From Alkalibacterium sp049389645 (lineage in GTDB: Bacteria > Bacillota > Bacilli > Lactobacillales > Carnobacteriaceae_A), in assembly GCF_049389645.1 (NCBI RefSeq), contig NZ_CP186540.1, positions 1,426,001-1,490,000 of the forward strand: DNA of 64,000 nt, read 5' to 3'. The notes beneath the pieces were generated by a model. It was not told where the DNA came from, made no database searches, and saw only the letters and a list, made by a program, of their open reading frames with translations. The translations under genes were made by a program, and so were the position numbers. Each line of letters begins with the position of its first letter. Within the stretch, counting starts at the first letter, position 1. Shown one piece after another: positions 16,369 through 24,756 of this stretch.

Positions 16369-17736
16369 ATGGAGAATTTTACAGCAATCAACAAGACGAT
16401 CAATGAGCTAGTATGGGGGTGGCCACTCTTAGTTCTTATTTTAGGGTCAGGTATTTACTTGATGATACGGACAGATTTCATATCCTTCACTAAATTTGGC
16501 TACGCTATGAAGCAGACACTTTTCAAAATGTTTAAGAAAGATCAAGTGGGTGAAGGGGAAGTCACGGCCTTTGAAGCAGTGGCTACTGCTTTAGCAGCCG
16601 CAGTCGGTACGGGGAATATTGCCGGCGTCGGTACGGCTATAGCGATAGGCGGACCGGGTGCGATTTTCTGGATGTGGCTCGCTGCCGTATTTGGAATGGC
16701 GACAAAATTCGGCGAGGTTGTCTTGTCTATCGAATACAGAGAAAAGACTGAGAAGGGTCACTTTGTCGGTGGACCGATGTACTACCTTGATAAAGGAGCA
16801 AACAAGAAGTGGCTCGGCGTGCTGTTTGCCGTTTTTGGTACAGTAGCAACCTTTGGGATCGGTAATATGGTGCAGTCCAATTCTGTTGCGGCTTCACTTA
16901 AAAGCACTTTTGATATCGATCCTTTAGTAACCGGGATTGTTTTAATGATCGGTGTTGGCCTAGTCACATTAGGCGGCATCAAGAAAATCGGAAAAGTCAC
17001 ATCGGTATTGGTGCCTTTAATGGCAGCCGTTTATATTGTCGGTGGCTTGATAATTATTATCCTTAATATCGAACTTGTTCCTGGAGCATTTGGAATTATA
17101 TTCCGGGATGCCTTCACCGGAACGGCAGCCACTGGTGGTTTTGTCGGTTCCACAATGGCAATGACCATCCGCTTCGGTATTGCCAGAGGGGTCTTTACAA
17201 ATGAAGCCGGACTGGGAAGTGCACCTATTGCCCATGCGGCAGCGACAACAGATCATCCTGTCAGACAGGGGCTTTGGGGCATTTTTGAAGTCTTCATCGA
17301 CACACTTGTTCTGTGTACCATTACAGCTCTAGTCATTGTCATGACGGGCGTATGGGAAACTGGTCTAGACGGCGCCGCTTTAACAACGGTGGCGTTTGAT
17401 GAAGGGATGCCGTTTGGCGGACACATCGTGACATTCGGTTTAGTCTTCTTTGCATTTTCAACATTGTTGGGTTGGTCTTACTATGGCGAACGTTGCATGG
17501 AATATTTATTCGGACCCAAATCGATCATCATCTACCGACTGATTTTTCTTCCACTGATTGTGGTTGGATCAGTTGGTGGACTGCGTGTCATCTGGGCTAT
17601 TGCAGATACACTGAACGGCCTGATGGCATTACCGAACTTGATCGGCTTGCTACTGCTGAGTCCGGTTATCGCACGCTTGACCAAGGAATACTTTGGTAAA
17701 GACGGTATTTATGAAAACGAACAAACAGAAAGTTAA
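16369..17736 (+). CDS. sodium:alanine/glycine symporter, AGCS family
   Basis: 455 residues, about 10-11 membrane helices. Family landmarks: VWGWPLLVLILGSGIYLMI at the N-terminus, EAVATALAAAVGTGNIAGVG (the GTGNIAGV substrate/Na+ loop), GGPGAIFWMWLAA, and the signature FTNEAGLGSAPIAHAAATTD. It imports alanine or glycine (or D-alanine) with Na+. AAGGGG precedes the ATG. It has its own promoter and terminator. The gene after it is a close paralog in the same orientation, so a local duplication is likely. Confidence 0.93.
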   Translation: MENFTAINKTINELVWGWPLLVLILGSGIYLMIRTDFISFTKFGYAMKQTLFKMFKKDQVGEGEVTAFEAVATALAAAVGTGNIAGVGTAIAIGGPGAIFWMWLAAVFGMATKFGEVVLSIEYREKTEKGHFVGGPMYYLDKGANKKWLGVLFAVFGTVATFGIGNMVQSNSVAASLKSTFDIDPLVTGIVLMIGVGLVTLGGIKKIGKVTSVLVPLMAAVYIVGGLIIIILNIELVPGAFGIIFRDAFTGTAATGGFVGSTMAMTIRFGIARGVFTNEAGLGSAPIAHAAATTDHPVRQGLWGIFEVFIDTLVLCTITALVIVMTGVWETGLDGAALTTVAFDEGMPFGGHIVTFGLVFFAFSTLLGWSYYGERCMEYLFGPKSIIIYRLIFLPLIVVGSVGGLRVIWAIADTLNGLMALPNLIGLLLLSPVIARLTKEYFGKDGIYENEQTES

Positions 17737-17776
17737 ATAGTTATTAATTGAAATTTAAAACAGAATAAATATTCTT

Positions 17777-17807
17777 GAAGCTCTGGTACAAACAGGGCTT
17801 CTTTTTT
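17777..17807 (+). terminator. Terminator between the two AGCS genes
   Basis: GAAGCTCTG pairs with CAGGGCTTC around GTACAAA, followed by TTTTTTT. Confidence 0.85.
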
Positions 17808-17945
17808 TGTCTTAATGTGTTACCCGAACACAAGAATAGACAGACAAAGACCATCTAATCAATGAAAAAAATGATGTACATTCTCCAAAAAATTGTGTAT
17901 ATTAAGATTAAAATATAATGAGCATTTAATTAAAAGGAGAAAAGT

Positions 17946-19310
17946 ATGGATAGATTAATGGAAATAAATAAGTTTGTAAATGATTTGGTTTGGGGATGGC
18001 CGCTCTTGATATTGATCGTGGGGACCGGTATCTTCCTGACAGTGTCTACACGGTTTATGTCGTTAACTAAATTCGGTTATGTCATGAAGCAGACCTTCTT
18101 TAAAATGTTCAAGAAAGATCAAGTCGGTGAAGGTGAAATCACGGCTTTTCAGGCGGTGTCTACTGCCTTGGCGGCAACCGTCGGGACCGGGAATATTGCC
18201 GGCGTTGGGACAGCCATTGCGATCGGTGGTCCAGGTGCCGTCTTTTGGATGTGGGTGGCCGCCTTGTTTGGCATGGCGACGAAATACGGGGAAGTCGTTC
18301 TGGCTATCGAATACAGAGAGAAAACGGAAGACGGCCGGTTTGTCGGCGGTCCGATGTACTACCTTACAAAAGGTGCCAATATGAAGTGGTTAGGAATAGT
18401 GTTTGCAGTCTTTGGAGCAACAGCGACGTTTGGCATCGGGAACATGGTTCAGTCCAATTCTGTGGCAGCTTCCTTGAACACAACATTTAATATCGATCCC
18501 TTGGTGACGGGAATAGTCTTAGCTATCCTGGTTGCGTTAGTGACAGTCGGTGGCATCAAAAAAATCGGTAAAGTCACGGAAGTCATTGTGCCGTTTATGG
18601 CCGCTATCTATATTTTGGGTGGTCTGATCATTATTGTAGCTAATATTGAACTTGTACCAAGTGCATTAGGAACTATTTTCAGTGATGCCTTCACAGGCAC
18701 TGCGGCAACAGGCGGATTTGTCGGTTCCACATTGGCCATGTCGATCAGATATGGTGTGGCCAGAGGTGTCTTCACGAATGAAGCGGGACTGGGAAGTGCA
18801 CCGATCGCTCACGCGGCAGCGACGACGGATCATCCTGTGCGTCAAGGGCTCTGGGGGATATTTGAAGTGTTTGCAGATACCCTCGTCATCTGTACCATCA
18901 CCGCGTTAGTCATCGTCATGACCGGGGCAGTGGATACAGGACTTGACGGTGCCGCTTTGACCACCTCGGCTTTTAACGAAGGCATCATGTTTGGTGGTTA
19001 CATCGTGACATTTGGCCTGATCTTCTTTGCCTTCTCCACACTGATCGGCTGGTCTTACTACGGCGAGCGTTGTATCGAATTTCTATTCGGACCAAAAGCC
19101 ATTATCTTTTACCGCATGGTCTTTATCCCATTGATCGTTGTAGGCGCAGTCGGCGGCCTCCGGGCAATCTGGGCCTTAGCAGACACGTTGAACGGTCTGA
19201 TGGCACTACCTAACCTGATCGGTCTACTGATATTGAGTCCGGTCATCATCAAATCGACCAAAGATTACTTTGGTAAAGACGGGATCTATCAGCGGGAAGA
19301 AAAAAGCTGA
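17946..19310 (+). CDS. sodium:alanine/glycine symporter, AGCS family (second copy)
   Basis: 454 residues, the same layout and motifs as the preceding gene: VWGWPLLILIVGTGIFLTV, TVGTGNIAGVGTAIAIGGPG, FTNEAGLGSAPIAHAAATTD. By eye the two proteins agree at roughly four of five positions. Differences concentrate at the N-terminal helix and around residues 350-365, which may mean different affinity or substrate. Preceded by AAAAGGAG. A separate terminator follows, so the copies can be regulated independently. Confidence 0.93.
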   Translation: MDRLMEINKFVNDLVWGWPLLILIVGTGIFLTVSTRFMSLTKFGYVMKQTFFKMFKKDQVGEGEITAFQAVSTALAATVGTGNIAGVGTAIAIGGPGAVFWMWVAALFGMATKYGEVVLAIEYREKTEDGRFVGGPMYYLTKGANMKWLGIVFAVFGATATFGIGNMVQSNSVAASLNTTFNIDPLVTGIVLAILVALVTVGGIKKIGKVTEVIVPFMAAIYILGGLIIIVANIELVPSALGTIFSDAFTGTAATGGFVGSTLAMSIRYGVARGVFTNEAGLGSAPIAHAAATTDHPVRQGLWGIFEVFADTLVICTITALVIVMTGAVDTGLDGAALTTSAFNEGIMFGGYIVTFGLIFFAFSTLIGWSYYGERCIEFLFGPKAIIFYRMVFIPLIVVGAVGGLRAIWALADTLNGLMALPNLIGLLILSPVIIKSTKDYFGKDGIYQREEKS

Positions 19311-19330
19311 TGATTGAATAAAACTATTTC

Positions 19331-19364
19331 AGGAGAATCTCTTAACAGAGGTTCTCCTTTTTTT
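19331..19364 (+). terminator. Terminator after the second AGCS gene
   Basis: GGAGAATCTC pairs with GAGGTTCTCC (one G-U) around TTAACA, followed by TTTTTTT. Confidence 0.85.
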
Positions 19365-19644
19365 AGTTAATGGGACCGCGGTTCGGTTGACCTCGATCAT
19401 AAGAAAGTTGAAGGCTGTCGTAAAGATAATCCTGATTCCTTTTAGCACAAGTAGCAAGTCTACTGTAAACAGTACTCTTGTGCGCAAAATGAATAAGAGC
19501 AGGAGGGGCGTCTTAAATTAGTTTGTCAACTAAGCCCTTGTGACATAAATCATAGCGCTGACTCAGCCTAAAGCAAGGTCATGTATGATTCGTTTTTTAC
19601 TTGTGCTATAAAATTATAAACAAATTGTTTTTAAAATTTTCCGG
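19365..19644. other. Gene-free stretch before the trp promoter
   Basis: No coding frame seen. It holds one hairpin: GCACAAG (19445-19451) with CTTGTGC (19477-19483), with inner TACTGT/ACAGTA pairing. No T-run follows. Confidence 0.45.
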
Positions 19645-19673
19645 TTGACTTTCAAAAATGGACTCGCTATAAT
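19645..19673 (+). promoter_or_regulatory. trp operon promoter
   Basis: TTGACT and TATAAT with an ideal 17-nt spacer. Transcription would start near 19680, giving a leader of about 710 nt before trpE. Confidence 0.85.
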
Positions 19674-19721
19674 GAGAAACAATTAATAAAACTATTAAAA
19701 AGAAAGGAGGGTCACTCAATT

Positions 19722-19823
19722 ATGACTAACGATTCATTCATCAAATTGACTGTGCAATATTCTTGGCAAAGCTGGGGCGTCGACAAACGCGCTGGTTATT
19801 GGCGTTGCGCAAAAATTGAATGA
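19722..19823 (+). CDS. trpL: trp leader peptide with three Trp codons
   Basis: 33 residues, starting MTNDSFIKLTVQYSW. AAAGGAGGG lies 11 nt before the ATG. Trp is at 15, 18 and 27, three in 33 residues where about 0.4 is expected by chance. The reading frame closes just before segment AAATGAGT, which is complementary to the left arm of the terminator at 19954. This is the geometry of ribosome-mediated attenuation: a ribosome stalled at Trp codons leaves the antiterminator segment free, while one that reaches the stop codon covers it. The peptide itself probably has no function. Too short for ordinary gene finders. Confidence 0.75.
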   Translation: MTNDSFIKLTVQYSWQSWGVDKRAGYWRCAKIE

Positions 19824-19832
19824 GCGAATCGT

Positions 19833-19992
19833 AAATGAGTGATTCTTCGATAAATACATGTGTATATCTGTAGCTAAGTCTAAGTTGCCCGCTTTGTTTG
19901 AACAAGGTGCGGGGTCCAATTTAGAATCTATGGATAGCTGTATCCTGCTTAAGCAGAAACTCATTTTAAATGGGTTTCTGTCTTTTTTTTTT
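19833..19992 (+). promoter_or_regulatory. First trp attenuator (leader-peptide controlled)
   Basis: Terminator: CAGAAACTCATT (19954-19965) pairs over 12 bp, one of them G-U, with AATGGGTTTCTG (19969-19980), then a long T-run. Antiterminator: AAATGAGT (19833-19840) pairs perfectly with ACTCATTT (19959-19966) in the left arm and so excludes it. Between them CCCGC and GCGGG form a hairpin that brings the two segments together. AAATGAGT begins 10 nt after the leader-peptide stop, within the footprint of a terminating ribosome. Confidence 0.7.
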
Positions 19993-20034
19993 AATAAATA
20001 ATTAATAAGTAAGAGTAGTATATTCAACTGCCCC

Positions 20035-20240
20035 ATTACAGAGAACTTGCGAGACTGAGAAGCAAGTATGGGACTTGAATGGAATGGACTTACGAGAATC
20101 TATCTGAAAGAGAGTAGGATAGGTCGAGTCATCCTCGTTAACGGATGAAAGTGTAGGAATCAATCTTCCTAAATTGTGGTGGTACCGCGGTAATTTTTAT
20201 CGTCCCTTAGTAGTGTAATAGCTATTAAGGGCTTTTTTTT
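20035..20240 (+). ncRNA. T-box leader (uncharged-tRNA sensor), second trp attenuator
   Basis: The invariant T-box sequence is present as TGGTGGTACCGCGG (20177-20190). Upstream is a compact Stem I: CTTGC/GCAAG apical pairing with an internal AG-rich bulge, followed by GAATGGAATGG, which offers TGG (Trp) as specifier. A stem III candidate pairs GTCATCC with GGATGA near 20128-20148. The terminator is CCCTTAGTAG (20204-20213) with CTATTAAGGG (20222-20231) plus TTTTTTTT. Binding of uncharged tRNA would favour the antiterminator. The Trp specifier is inferred from position and from the operon, not proven. Confidence 0.88.
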
Positions 20241-20343
20241 ATGAAAAAAATGTGGTTCTCGATCGAAAAGAGGGTGTTTTTTAAAGATAGCGGTCAAATT
20301 TTACAGCTGATACGTACCGAATGCACTGAATGGTCAATTAAGA

Positions 20344-20372
20344 TTTACTTACTAATAAGAATTACTTACTAA
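20344..20372 (+). repeat. Direct repeat TTACTTACTAA upstream of trpE
   Basis: Two identical 11-mers (20344-20354 and 20362-20372) spaced by 18 nt start-to-start, 19 nt before the trpE start. No role known. Confidence 0.4.
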
Positions 20373-20391
20373 ATTCAAAGGGGAGAAGACA

Positions 20392-21759
20392 ATGAGTATT
20401 CAATACAAAACGAAACAAATCAACGGAGATATGCTGACACCCATTTCGGTGTTTCAACGATTGAACGGCAAGAAGAAATTTATATTAGAGAGTTCAAGTG
20501 GGCACGGGGAAAAAGGGCGGTATTCGTTTATCGGCATGGATCCGTATAAGGAGATCGTCGGGAACGAGCAAGTCGTCACCGTGATAGAAGACAGCCAGGA
20601 GGAAACGTTCCATAAAAAGCCATTAGAGGTTGTAAAAGCGCATATTCCACAGGTGTCACTGGATCTGCCCTTCCCCTTTTATGGCGGAGCAGTGGGTTAC
20701 ATTGGATACGACGCGATCCGTGAATATGAAAAAATCGGTGAGCGGCTGAAGGACGAAATCGACATGCCGGATATTCATTTGATGTTTTATCAGGAACTGG
20801 TGGTATTCGATCACAAGAAACAGGAAGTCACTATCGTAGCGCTGGCAATTGAGGGGATCGAGAACTTGGATCAGCGGATCAGAACCATTGAAGAAATGAT
20901 CCAGCAGCCGGTAGAAGAAAAGATGAGCGAGCTGACGCCTCTTGAATTTTCGACTTCTCATGACAAGGAAAGCTTTATGAAGCTGGTCAAGAAGGCAAAA
21001 GAGCATATCGTTGAGGGGGATATCTTCCAAGTCGTGCTGTCCCAACGAATGAAAGCAACGTTTGAAGTGGATCCCTTTACGTTTTACCGGAAATTAAGAG
21101 TAGCGAATCCTTCTCCTTATATGTTTTTCGTGGATTTCCAAGAGTATATCGTGCTTGGAGCCTCACCGGAAAGTTTGATCAAGGTCACGGGCGATAAAGT
21201 CGTCACCAATCCGATTGCCGGAACGAGACCAAGAGGCGAAACGGTCGAAGCAGACGATGCCTATGCAGAAGAATTACTTTCAGATGAAAAAGAGTGTGCC
21301 GAACATAGAATGCTCGTGGATTTAAGTCGAAACGATTTGGGGCGCGTTTCACAGATTGGATCGATCTCAATAGATAAGTACATGACGATCGAACGGTTCC
21401 AGCATGTAATGCACATTGTCTCGGAAGTGAGTGGCACCTTGGCAGACGGACTGACCGGTTTGGATGCACTGACCACCACCCTGCCAGCAGGAACAGTGTC
21501 AGGGGCACCTAAAATTCGAGCGATGCAGATCGTGAATGAGTTGGAAGATAACTTACGCGGTGTTTATTCTGGTTCGATCGGCTACATCAATTTGAATGGA
21601 GACTTGGATCTGGCATTAGCTATCCGAACAATGGTGATAAAAGACAACCTGGCGTATGTTCAGGCAGGTGCAGGGATCGTGTATGATTCTGATCCTGCAA
21701 CGGAATACCAGGAAACATTGAATAAAGCAAAATCCTTACTGGAGGTTGGACAAAAATGA
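20392..21759 (+). CDS. trpE: anthranilate synthase component I
   Basis: 455 residues. It converts chorismate to anthranilate using ammonia supplied by TrpG. The N-terminal part has FILESSSGHGEKGRYSFIG, the region that binds Trp for feedback inhibition. The chorismate-binding core shows EGDIFQVVLSQR, IAGTRPRGETVEADDAYAEE, LLSDEKECAEHRMLVDLSRND and SGAPKIRAMQI. The length is typical. AAAGGGGAG precedes the ATG. First gene of the operon; its stop overlaps trpG by 4 nt, implying translational coupling of the two subunits. Confidence 0.97.
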   Translation: MSIQYKTKQINGDMLTPISVFQRLNGKKKFILESSSGHGEKGRYSFIGMDPYKEIVGNEQVVTVIEDSQEETFHKKPLEVVKAHIPQVSLDLPFPFYGGAVGYIGYDAIREYEKIGERLKDEIDMPDIHLMFYQELVVFDHKKQEVTIVALAIEGIENLDQRIRTIEEMIQQPVEEKMSELTPLEFSTSHDKESFMKLVKKAKEHIVEGDIFQVVLSQRMKATFEVDPFTFYRKLRVANPSPYMFFVDFQEYIVLGASPESLIKVTGDKVVTNPIAGTRPRGETVEADDAYAEELLSDEKECAEHRMLVDLSRNDLGRVSQIGSISIDKYMTIERFQHVMHIVSEVSGTLADGLTGLDALTTTLPAGTVSGAPKIRAMQIVNELEDNLRGVYSGSIGYINLNGDLDLALAIRTMVIKDNLAYVQAGAGIVYDSDPATEYQETLNKAKSLLEVGQK

Positions 21760-22349
21760 TTTTACTAATCGATAATTATGATTCATTTACGTATAACTTG
21801 TACCAATATTTAGGTGAATGTGGCGAAGAAGTAAAAGTCGTGCGAAATGATGCACTGACGATCGCGGATGTGCGGGCACTAAATCCAAAAGCGATCGTAC
21901 TTTCTCCTGGACCAGGTACCCCAAGTCAAGCAGGGATTTGTGTCGATCTCGTTAAAGAACTGCATGAGGAAGTGCCAATTTTAGGGATCTGCTTGGGGCA
22001 TCAGGCGATCGGTGAAGCATTCGGTGGGACTGTGGGTCATGCCGACGAAGTCAAACATGGGAAAACAGCACGAGTTTTGCATCATCAGGCGGACCTGTTT
22101 AAAGGTCTGAAAGTGGAAATCGAAGTGATGCGTTACCACTCGTTAGTCATTTTAAAAGACACTTTGCCAGCATGTCTGACAATTACAGCGACGTCGATCA
22201 CAGATGGCGAAATTATGGCAGTGAAGCATAACGCTTACCCCATTTATGGTTTACAGTTTCATCCGGAATCAATCGGAACGAGTGATGGCAAACAAATGAT
22301 AGAAAACTTTTTGGAAACGATCAGCAAAGAAGTGGTGAGCGTGGGATGA
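21756..22349 (+). CDS. trpG: anthranilate synthase component II (glutamine amidotransferase)
   Basis: 197 residues, class I amidotransferase. Nucleophile Cys79 in LGICLGHQAIGEAFGG, and the His/Glu of LQFHPESIGT complete the triad. It hydrolyses glutamine and channels ammonia to TrpE. It starts inside the trpE stop and overlaps trpD by 4 nt. With no separate pabA seen, it might also serve para-aminobenzoate synthesis, as in Bacillus, but that cannot be judged here. Confidence 0.96.
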   Translation: MILLIDNYDSFTYNLYQYLGECGEEVKVVRNDALTIADVRALNPKAIVLSPGPGTPSQAGICVDLVKELHEEVPILGICLGHQAIGEAFGGTVGHADEVKHGKTARVLHHQADLFKGLKVEIEVMRYHSLVILKDTLPACLTITATSITDGEIMAVKHNAYPIYGLQFHPESIGTSDGKQMIENFLETISKEVVSVG

Positions 22350-23359
22350 AAGCATTTATAGAAAAAGTATTGCGGCGCGAGGATCTGACGATTGAAGAGA
22401 TGGAAGCGGCAAGCCACTTGCTGTTTAGAGGAGAAACAGATGAACGACAAAAAGCTGCTTTCTTGACCGCTCTGCGTGCCAAAGGTGAGTCAGTGAGTGA
22501 ACTGACCGGGCTGGCAAAAGTGATGCGGGAGGTCGCCGTGAAGCTGCCTAAAGAATTGCCCGATGTGATGGATAATTGCGGGACCGGTGGCGATGGTTCT
22601 CAAAGTTTCAATATCAGCACCACCAGTGCTTTTGTTTTGGCCGGAGCCGGCGTGACCGTGGCTAAACATGGAAATCGAAGCATCTCAAGTCAAACCGGGA
22701 GTGCGGATGTGCTGGAAGCATTAGGCGTGCATTTAAGTGCTACTCCAGAGGAAATGATGGAATTACTAGAGGAAAACAAGATCGCCTTTTTATTCGCACC
22801 TAATGTGCACCCAGCTATGAAACATGTGATGCCCGTTCGAAAAGCGTTGGGCATCCCGACTATTTTCAATCTGATCGGTCCACTCACAAACCCGGCAGCC
22901 TTGACCACACAGTTAGTAGGCGTATACCGCAAAGATGTTCTGATGGATATCGGAAACGTGCTGCATAAATTAGGGAGAAAACGGGCAGTCGTTGTCCACG
23001 GAAAAGGTGGGCTGGATGAGGCTTCCTTGGCAGGGATAAATCACTGCGTCTTGGTCACTGAGAAAGGGCTGACCGCTTTTGATGTCTCTCCGGAAGAAGT
23101 CGGTTTGCAAAAAATTGCGAACAGCGCACTTAAAGGTGGAAATGCCAGAGAAAATGCAGTCATCCTCCGGTCGGTTTTGGAAGGCGTAAAAGGGGCACAT
23201 CGAGAGGTCGTCCTGTTAAATGCTGGATTAGGCTTGCTCGCGAGCGGCAAAGCTCAGACGCCAAAAGAAGGGGTCAAGCTGGCAAAAGAGAGCATTGATT
23301 CAGGGGCTGCCTTGAAGAAACTTGATTTTTTAGTGGCCTACGGGAAGGAGAGCGCATGA
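22346..23359 (+). CDS. trpD: anthranilate phosphoribosyltransferase
   Basis: 337 residues. It joins anthranilate to PRPP. The glycine-rich PRPP loop DNCGTGGDGSQSFNIST, the KHGNRSISSQTGSADVLEALG anthranilate/Mg region (read across residues 104-124) and the HPAMKHVMPVRKALGI segment are intact. It overlaps trpG by 4 nt and abuts trpC directly (no spacer). Confidence 0.96.
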   Translation: MKAFIEKVLRREDLTIEEMEAASHLLFRGETDERQKAAFLTALRAKGESVSELTGLAKVMREVAVKLPKELPDVMDNCGTGGDGSQSFNISTTSAFVLAGAGVTVAKHGNRSISSQTGSADVLEALGVHLSATPEEMMELLEENKIAFLFAPNVHPAMKHVMPVRKALGIPTIFNLIGPLTNPAALTTQLVGVYRKDVLMDIGNVLHKLGRKRAVVVHGKGGLDEASLAGINHCVLVTEKGLTAFDVSPEEVGLQKIANSALKGGNARENAVILRSVLEGVKGAHREVVLLNAGLGLLASGKAQTPKEGVKLAKESIDSGAALKKLDFLVAYGKESA

Positions 23360-24151
23360 ATGGAAACTATTTTAAAAACGATTTTAGAAGAAAAAGAAAA
23401 AGAAGTCTTTAGATTGAAAGAGTCCTTTTCAAAAGAATCACACAAAAGAACGGTCCCGGTACGCTCATTTTATGATAGATGCAAAGAAGCCAAAGACATG
23501 CAGGTGATTGCGGAATTTAAACGGTCCTCTCCATCCAAAGGGGAGATCAATCATAGCATTGAACCGGGAAAACAGGCGAAAATCTATGCAGATGCTGGTG
23601 CATCAATGATTTCCGTATTGACGGATAAGCCATTTTTCCAAGGGGAAATGGCGGATCTGGTAGCTGTTCGAGAAGCAGTGAGCCTGCCGATTCTGAATAA
23701 AGATTTTATCATCGACCCGGTTCAAATCGATCGCGCTTATGTGTATGGAGCGGATGTGATTTTGCTGATCATGGCGGCTTTGTCCGATGAAAAGTTAAAA
23801 AGCTTGAATGAGTATGCAGAGGGTTTAGGGCTAGAAGTATTGGTGGAAGTACACAACGAAGAAGAATTGCAGCGTGCGCAAGTCATAAAGCCTAAACTCA
23901 TTGGCATCAATAATCGAAACTTGAAGACTTTTGAAGTGACGGTAGAAACAACCGAACGATTAGCTGGGAAAGTGGATACAGCCGAGCAGGTACTTATTAG
24001 CGAGAGCGGCATGTCAAGCGTTGAAGAGGTAAAACGAGCGTGGCATGCTGGAGCAAGAGCCATTTTAGTGGGTGAGACGTTGATGAAAGCCAAGAATGTA
24101 AAAGAAACGATCCAGTCTTTCAAGCAAGGAGCAGACAGTGATGCTTGTTAA
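23360..24151 (+). CDS. trpC: indole-3-glycerol phosphate synthase
   Basis: 263 residues, a TIM barrel. It closes the indole ring from CdRP with loss of CO2. Active-site strands: IAEFKRSSPSKG (catalytic Lys), ILNKDFIID, IGINNRNLKTFEV and LISESGMSSVEE. It is a single-function enzyme, not the TrpC-TrpF fusion of enteric bacteria. The ATG follows the trpD stop without a gap and the end overlaps trpF. Confidence 0.96.
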   Translation: METILKTILEEKEKEVFRLKESFSKESHKRTVPVRSFYDRCKEAKDMQVIAEFKRSSPSKGEINHSIEPGKQAKIYADAGASMISVLTDKPFFQGEMADLVAVREAVSLPILNKDFIIDPVQIDRAYVYGADVILLIMAALSDEKLKSLNEYAEGLGLEVLVEVHNEEELQRAQVIKPKLIGINNRNLKTFEVTVETTERLAGKVDTAEQVLISESGMSSVEEVKRAWHAGARAILVGETLMKAKNVKETIQSFKQGADSDAC

Positions 24152-24734
24152 AATCTGTGGGATTCAAACGCCAGAAACGGCGCAGGTGGCTGCAGCAGCA
24201 GGGGCTGACTTTATTGGGCTAGTCTTTGCAGCGAGCAAACGGCAAGTAACGATCGACGAGGCAAGAAAAATCAAAAACAGCCTTTCACATACGAGAGTCA
24301 AAGTGGTAGGCGTCTTTCGAAATCAGCCCATCAAGGAAGTGAACCAAATCAGTCGCGAACTGGGTCTTGATTATGTGCAGTTACATGGGGAAGAGAGCGT
24401 GACAGAGTGCCAGCAAATAAATGCCCCACTCATCAAGGCACTCTCTTTTGAAGAAATCAGCGAAGCCAAGCACTATCGGCAGGTAGCGGATTATATTTTG
24501 ATCGATAGCCCAAAACCGGGCAGTGGCGAAACCTTTGACTGGACCATGTTAAAAGATAAAAACGAGGATTTTCCATACTTTTTAGCAGGCGGGTTATCAG
24601 CTGAAAATATAGCAGAAGCGATTCAACACTTGCAGCCTTTGGGAGTGGATGTATCCAGTGGGGTAGAAACGGATGGAAGTAAAGATGCTGAAAAGATTCG
24701 AAGGTTTACTCATCAAGTAAAACAAGGAGAGTAA
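24141..24734 (+). CDS. trpF: phosphoribosylanthranilate isomerase
   Basis: 197 residues from the ATG at 24141 (GGAG 9 nt upstream); a GTG three bases earlier is the alternative. TIM barrel with MLVKICGIQTPETAQ (catalytic Cys), the general-acid region DSPKPGSGETFDW and phosphate-binding FLAGGLSAENI. It converts PRA to CdRP. The start lies within the last codons of trpC. Confidence 0.95.
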   Translation: MLVKICGIQTPETAQVAAAAGADFIGLVFAASKRQVTIDEARKIKNSLSHTRVKVVGVFRNQPIKEVNQISRELGLDYVQLHGEESVTECQQINAPLIKALSFEEISEAKHYRQVADYILIDSPKPGSGETFDWTMLKDKNEDFPYFLAGGLSAENIAEAIQHLQPLGVDVSSGVETDGSKDAEKIRRFTHQVKQGE

Positions 24735-24756
24735 ACGATAATCGAGAGGAGAAACT

